Part shown: piece by piece, positions 20,124-23,969 of the stretch
Position numbering within the stretch: position 1 is the first letter of the stretch
Layout: every line of letters begins with the position of its first letter
Assembly (NCBI GenBank): GCA_016213595.1
Contig: JACRAA010000469.1
Span: 1 to 23,969, forward strand
Length of the DNA: 23,969 bases
Source of the DNA: Actinomycetota bacterium
GTDB lineage: Bacteria > Actinomycetota > Actinomycetes > Propionibacteriales > Propionibacteriaceae
Direction: 5' to 3'
Notes under the pieces: generated by a model
The model's input: only the letters and a program-made list of their open reading frames with translations
Told to the model about the DNA's origin: nothing
Databases searched by the model: none
Program-made: the position numbers and the translations under genes

Positions 20124-22949
20124 CTACCGGGTGGCCTCCGCGAGCACCTCGAGGACATGGCGGTACGGCTTGCCCGTCGCCCGCGTCATGCCGAGCTCGC
20201 ACGTCCGGTTCGTCGACACGTACGCGTCGTGCTCCCGCGACAGCACCTCGTGCGCCTCAGGGGCGGTGGCAGATGCGGTGAGCTCGGGGTGCAGCATCCC
20301 CCGGTCGCCGGCGAACGCGCAACAGCCTGCGTCGAGCGGCACGTCGACGTCGTCGGCGATCGCCTCGCAGATCGCGAGCAGGTCCACGCTCGACCCGATC
20401 TGGGTGCTCGAGCAGGTGGGGTGGACCGCCACGCTGCCCAGTGTTCGACGTACGGTCAGGGCGGGCAGCACGTGGTGGGCCACGAACGTCGTCGCGTCGA
20501 CGAAGCTCAGCCCCGGGTAGGCCTCGCCGGCCTGCTGGAGCATCACCTGGAACCCCTCGGTACAGCTCGCTGCGTCGACGACGACCGGCAGCCGGCCGTG
20601 GTCGCTCGCCTCCCACAGCGGGGGCAGTGTCGCGTCACTGACCCGGTGGTAGCCCGCGGCGTACCCCTTCGACTTCCACGGCGTGCCGCAGCACATGCCA
20701 CCGACACCCGCCGGCACGACGACGCCCACACCGGCCCGTTCGCACAGCTCCCGGAACGCGGCCATGACCCCCTCACCCCCCGCCTCGGGGCCGAACATCG
20801 TCTGGATGCACGCCGGTACGTACACGGCGTGCGGTGCGCCCGGCCCGACCGGACCGGGCTCACGGGCGGAGCCGCCACCGGGCAGGTCCCCGTCGTAGGA
20901 GGGGACGACGTCCTCCCCGGCCACCTTGCGGGCCAGGGTGGTTGCGGCCGTCACCAGGCGGGCCGGCAGCACGTCGGCGACGGTCAAGGCGGCACCGCCA
21001 CCGCGCGTACCCGCCCCCCAGGCCCGAGCCGCCAGGTCCCAGGTCGCGGCGAGCACGGGGTTGGCACCCTCGCGCCGGAGCCGCCTCGTGAGGTCACCGG
21101 TGTTGATGGAGACAGGACACGCGAGGCCGCACATCCCGTCCACGGCACAGGTCTCGACACTCTCGTAGCCGTAGTCGCGCTCGATCTCGTCGGCGAGCGC
21201 GCCCTGTCCGGCGTGGCGCAGCGTCACCATGTCGCGACGCAGCACGATCCGCTGCCGAGGCGTAAGCGTGATGTCCCGGGAGGGGCAGACGGGCTCGCAG
21301 AAGCCGCACTCGACGCACCGGTCGACCTCGGACTCCACCGTGACGGGAAGCTTCACCGTCGACAGGTCGAGGCCGTGGGACGCGCCGTCGACGGGCAGCA
21401 CGACGCCGGGGCTCAGCAGCGAGTCCGGGTCGATCAGCCGCTTGACCTCGCGCATCACCTCGTACAGGTCACGTCCGTACTGGCGTTCCACGTACGGCGC
21501 CATCATCCGCCCGGTGCCGTGCTCGGCCTTCAGGTTGCCGTCCTGCGACAGCACGAGGTCGACCATGTCAGCGGTGAACGCCTCGTACCGCGCCAGCGAG
21601 GCCGGCTCGCTGAACCGCTCGTTGAGCATGAAGTGGATGTTGCCGTCGCGGGCGTGGCCGAAGATGACGCTCGAGTCGTACGAGTGGGCCGCGAACAGCT
21701 CCGTCAGGCCGTCGCACGTCGCCAGCAGGCGGTCCACCGGGACGCACACGTCCTCGAGCAGCGCTGTCGTGCCCGAGGGACGGGAGCCGGCGACCGACGT
21801 GTAGAGGCCCTTGCGCACCTTCCACAGTCGCGCCTTCTCTGCGGCGTCCGAGGCGATGGCGACCGGCATCGCGAGCGGCAGGTCGGCTGCGAGGCGGCTG
21901 AGGGCCGCCATCCGGGCGTCCAGATCCTCAGACTCCGAGGTGTGGTGCTCGACGAGGAACGCCGCATGGTCGACCACCGTCAGGGCGGCGATCGAGTCGG
22001 GGGTCCCGACCAGGCCCTGGGCGACGCGCAGCGACGCGGCGTCCATGAGCTCGACGACCGCGAGGCCCGACTCGACCAGAGCAGGGAGCGACTCCGTCGC
22101 CGCCGCGAGGGACGGGAAGGTCAGCAGCGCCGTACCGACATGAGCGGGGATGGGCAGCGTCCGGAACCGGGCCTCGGCGATGAACCCCAGGGTTCCCTCG
22201 CTGCCGACGAGCAGGTGAGCCAGGATGTCGACCGGGTCCTCGAAGTCGAGCAAGGCGTTGACCGCGTAGCCCATCGTGTTCTTCATCGAGAACCGCCGCT
22301 GGATCGTGGCGACGAGAGCCGGGTCGGACGTGACGCGCGTGCGCAAGGACGCGAGCCCCGCGTACAGCCCCGGCTCGAGACGCTGCAGCCTCTCGGTGGC
22401 ATCCTTCGCACCGGTGTCGAGGACTGTCCCGCTGGGCAGGACGACGACGAGGGAGTCGAGGGTCGCGTACGGGTTCGCGTGGGTCCCGCAGGCCATCCCC
22501 GAGGAGTTGTTGGCGACGATGCCACCGATCGTGCAGGCGATCTCCGAGGCGGGGTCGGGCCCCAGCATGCGGCCGTAGCGGCGCAGAGCCGCGTTCGTCC
22601 GGTTCACCGTCGTGCCCGGCCCCGCCGTGACAAGGCTTCCACCATGGGTAACGGAGACTGTACGGAAATGGTGACGGGTGTCGACGGCGATGTCGGAGGT
22701 GCCGGCCTGACCGGACAGCGAGGTGCCGCCGGCTCGGAACGTCAGCGTTCTCCCGGCCGCCTTGGCCGCCCGGAACAGCGCCGCCACCTGGACAGCGTTC
22801 GTCGGGGTGGCCACGGCGTCAGGGACGAGACGATAGTGGGAGGCGTCATGGGCGTACGCGTAGCGGTCGATTGCACGTCGGCTGACCGCGACGGAGTCCG
22901 CGAGCCCGGGCAGGAGAGGCGCTGGTTCCACCATCGGATGTCTGCTCAC
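20124..22949 (-). CDS. FAD- and Fe-S-binding D-lactate dehydrogenase-like oxidoreductase
   Basis: A 941-residue single-chain enzyme. Residues 43-265 form a PCMH-type FAD domain (FRAGGTSLSGQAGTSDIAVD, SSGMACGTHANPY). Residues 270-515 are the FAD-linked oxidase C-terminal domain with GHARDGNIHFML (431-442) and EHGTGRMMAPYVERQYG (476-492). Two 4Fe-4S motifs follow: CVECGFCEPVCP (545-556) and CAVDGMCGLACP (601-612). Two CCG (GlpC/LutA-like) cysteine-rich repeats complete it, with CCG at 753-755 and CC at 876-877. It should oxidise D-lactate or a related 2-hydroxyacid and pass electrons through Fe-S centres to the respiratory chain. The GTG at 22949 is preferred because TAGGGT lies exactly 7 nt upstream; ATG at 22934 is the alternative. 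The frame stays open upstream to 23342, but that would overlap the divergent gene. Confidence 0.92.
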   Translation of the reverse strand: MSRHPMVEPAPLLPGLADSVAVSRRAIDRYAYAHDASHYRLVPDAVATPTNAVQVAALFRAAKAAGRTLTFRAGGTSLSGQAGTSDIAVDTRHHFRTVSVTHGGSLVTAGPGTTVNRTNAALRRYGRMLGPDPASEIACTIGGIVANNSSGMACGTHANPYATLDSLVVVLPSGTVLDTGAKDATERLQRLEPGLYAGLASLRTRVTSDPALVATIQRRFSMKNTMGYAVNALLDFEDPVDILAHLLVGSEGTLGFIAEARFRTLPIPAHVGTALLTFPSLAAATESLPALVESGLAVVELMDAASLRVAQGLVGTPDSIAALTVVDHAAFLVEHHTSESEDLDARMAALSRLAADLPLAMPVAIASDAAEKARLWKVRKGLYTSVAGSRPSGTTALLEDVCVPVDRLLATCDGLTELFAAHSYDSSVIFGHARDGNIHFMLNERFSEPASLARYEAFTADMVDLVLSQDGNLKAEHGTGRMMAPYVERQYGRDLYEVMREVKRLIDPDSLLSPGVVLPVDGASHGLDLSTVKLPVTVESEVDRCVECGFCEPVCPSRDITLTPRQRIVLRRDMVTLRHAGQGALADEIERDYGYESVETCAVDGMCGLACPVSINTGDLTRRLRREGANPVLAATWDLAARAWGAGTRGGGAALTVADVLPARLVTAATTLARKVAGEDVVPSYDGDLPGGGSAREPGPVGPGAPHAVYVPACIQTMFGPEAGGEGVMAAFRELCERAGVGVVVPAGVGGMCCGTPWKSKGYAAGYHRVSDATLPPLWEASDHGRLPVVVDAASCTEGFQVMLQQAGEAYPGLSFVDATTFVAHHVLPALTVRRTLGSVAVHPTCSSTQIGSSVDLLAICEAIADDVDVPLDAGCCAFAGDRGMLHPELTASATAPEAHEVLSREHDAYVSTNRTCELGMTRATGKPYRHVLEVLAEATR

Positions 22950-22956
22950 CCGTCCG

Positions 22957-22962
22957 ACCCTA
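22957..22962 (-). promoter_or_regulatory. Putative -10 (TAGGGT), leaderless start of D-lactate dehydrogenase-like gene
   Basis: TAGGGT on the minus strand ends 7 nt before GTG 22949, which supports that start over the ATG at 22934. No ribosome binding site is evident. Confidence 0.42.
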
Positions 22963-23079
22963 CGCCGCGACGCCCCTCGTCCATTCCGACGGCGCGCGCG
23001 TCGCGCTCCCCCGGCTCCGCGGAGGCGAGTGGGAGCATGGCCCTGTCTGACCACCCGAGGATCTGAGCGAGGAGTAGCC

Positions 23080-23969
23080 GTGACGGACCAACCGGACGAG
23101 TCCCACCCCATGCGTGACCGCGTCGACAAGGCCATCTCGTGGTTCACCCAGACCGACGAGCCCGAAGAGCAGACCGTTGGCGAGAGGGACGAGACGCGCA
23201 ACGAGGCTCGACCCTCCGAGGTCGGCTCAGCAGCACCCGCGGCCGACGTGAGGGCGGACGAGCGGGAGAACCTCGCCGGGGAACGCGGAGGTCGTTCCGA
23301 CGAGCCTGCCCCGCTCGCCGAAGCCGGCGCGACCGGCGCCACTCATGAAGGAGCCCACATGGCCGACGAGACCGCCGCGCGTACTGACGAAGGCACGCCG
23401 ATGGCCGACCAGACCGCCGGGCGTACTGACGAAGGCACGCCCATGGCCGAAGGAAGCACCGTACGCGACGAGCGTGGCCCGATCGGCGAGCCGGACACCC
23501 GGCGCGGCGAGGACCTTCCGACGACCGAGGACCGCCACCTGGCGGCCGACCGGTCCGACCGGGCGGCCGAGGAGAACGTGGCTGAGACCAACGCGGCCGA
23601 GGAGAACGTGGCTCAGGAGAACGCGACGCCGGAGGGTGCGCCCATGGCCGTGCCGGCTGCGGCCGAGCGCGACAGGGTCGAGCCGGCGGCGGAGGACGAG
23701 CACACCCGGGTCCACGACCACGAGCCGCCGGCCTCCTGGGCCGAGGTCCATCCGAACGCTCGGAACATGCCGCCGGAGGGTGCCATCGACTCCGAGGCGG
23801 AGACCACGGGTTCGCGGCGGTCGCTCTACCGCGACGAGGCCCCCACGATGGCCATGCCGGCAGCGGCCGCGGCCGCCGCAGCGGCGGGAGCTGGTGTGGC
23901 TGCCGCCCACGGCGAGGCCGCCGGTCCCGTCGACGCGCAGGAGGCTGCCCGTCGCCGCCGTGAGGAGAG
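23080..23969 (+). CDS. Acidic, repeat-rich disordered protein (partial, runs off window)
   Basis: An open frame from GTG 23080 to the window edge, 296 codons with no stop. AGGAG lies five bases before the GTG. It begins MTDQPDESHPMRDRVDKAI followed by SWFTQTDEPEEQ, then becomes low-complexity sequence rich in Glu, Asp, Ala, Arg and Pro, so largely disordered and acidic. A 14-residue unit ADETAARTDEGTPM is repeated next to ADQTAGRTDEGTPM, and AAEENVAETN is repeated as AAEENVAQEN. Later PEGAPMAVPAAA, PPEGAI and an alanine run recur. No family is recognised; the missing C terminus might hold a folded or membrane domain. It is divergent from the lactate oxidase gene across 130 bp. The coding call rests on the ribosome binding site, the long open frame and in-frame repeats. 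Confidence 0.75.
   Translation, partial: MTDQPDESHPMRDRVDKAISWFTQTDEPEEQTVGERDETRNEARPSEVGSAAPAADVRADERENLAGERGGRSDEPAPLAEAGATGATHEGAHMADETAARTDEGTPMADQTAGRTDEGTPMAEGSTVRDERGPIGEPDTRRGEDLPTTEDRHLAADRSDRAAEENVAETNAAEENVAQENATPEGAPMAVPAAAERDRVEPAAEDEHTRVHDHEPPASWAEVHPNARNMPPEGAIDSEAETTGSRRSLYRDEAPTMAMPAAAAAAAAAGAGVAAAHGEAAGPVDAQEAARRRREE
23359..23442 (+). repeat. Two 42-bp in-frame tandem repeats
   Basis: Units 23359-23400 and 23401-23442 match at 39 of 42 bases and encode the duplicated 14-residue MAD-TA-RTDEGTP block of the partial CDS. Confidence 0.9.
23563..23622 (+). repeat. Two 30-bp in-frame tandem repeats
   Basis: Units 23563-23592 and 23593-23622 each encode AAEENVA followed by ETN or QEN. 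They are nearly identical in DNA, indicating recent slippage or duplication inside the same gene. Confidence 0.85.

Noticed and set aside
20067..23066. 999-codon open frame on the plus strand opposite the lactate oxidase
   Set aside because: It mirrors a clear FAD/Fe-S enzyme on the minus strand, is rich in Arg/Asp/His typical of high-GC antisense frames and has no recognisable domain.
1..23969. Frequent CGTACG/GTACGG words throughout
   Set aside because: Probably codon usage (CGT, GTA, TAC next to G/C codons). A word-count against a composition model would be needed before calling it a signal.

Overview
The window is GC-rich, gene-dense chromosomal DNA from a member of the Actinomycetota. 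The evidence is the two-Cys-cluster RicT/PSP1 protein, a DNA polymerase III delta' with the GPPGSGRS loop, an RNase HI carrying a C-terminal SnoaL-like domain, GTG/TTG starts, and many start codons placed 6-8 nt after a TAnnnT hexamer (leaderless transcripts). I cannot fix the genus from sequence alone.

Layout. 31-1452: a SixA-like histidine phosphatase converges on an RNase HI fusion, with stop codons abutting. 1504-4231 (minus): a zinc-ribbon membrane protein and a DUF2207 membrane protein. 4313-7193: a YqeY-like protein converges on a K+-independent proton-pumping pyrophosphatase. 7434-9694 (minus): a MarR regulator and a DHA2-type MFS exporter, joined by an ATGA overlap. 9842-12509: an accessory island abutting the 3' end of tRNA-Thr(CGT). 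It holds a decayed phage capsid gene, a membrane-anchored coiled-coil protein and a PD-(D/E)XK-like protein, the last in distinctly AT-richer DNA. 12700-15633 (minus): RicT and a membrane-tethered tripeptidyl-aminopeptidase-like hydrolase. 15688-17516 (minus): a split transketolase, divergent from an NAD-dependent epimerase (17721-18707). 18901-20040: DNA polymerase III delta'. 20124-22949 (minus): a one-chain FAD/Fe-S D-lactate dehydrogenase-like oxidoreductase. 23080 to the end: an acidic repeat-containing disordered protein that runs off the window.

Most of the window is housekeeping: nucleic-acid processing, energy conservation by PPi hydrolysis, lactate/2-hydroxyacid oxidation, sugar metabolism, peptide hydrolysis and drug export. 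The most unusual part is the island beside tRNA-Thr. Its two minus-strand genes (a nuclease-like protein, then a TM/coiled-coil protein 40 nt downstream) are what a small anti-phage or element-maintenance module could look like, but that function is inference. Other notable structures are a 21-bp near-perfect inverted repeat upstream of holB, paired hairpins ahead of hppA, and recurrent leaderless promoters that help choose several start codons. No CRISPR array, rRNA, complete IS element or integrase was seen.
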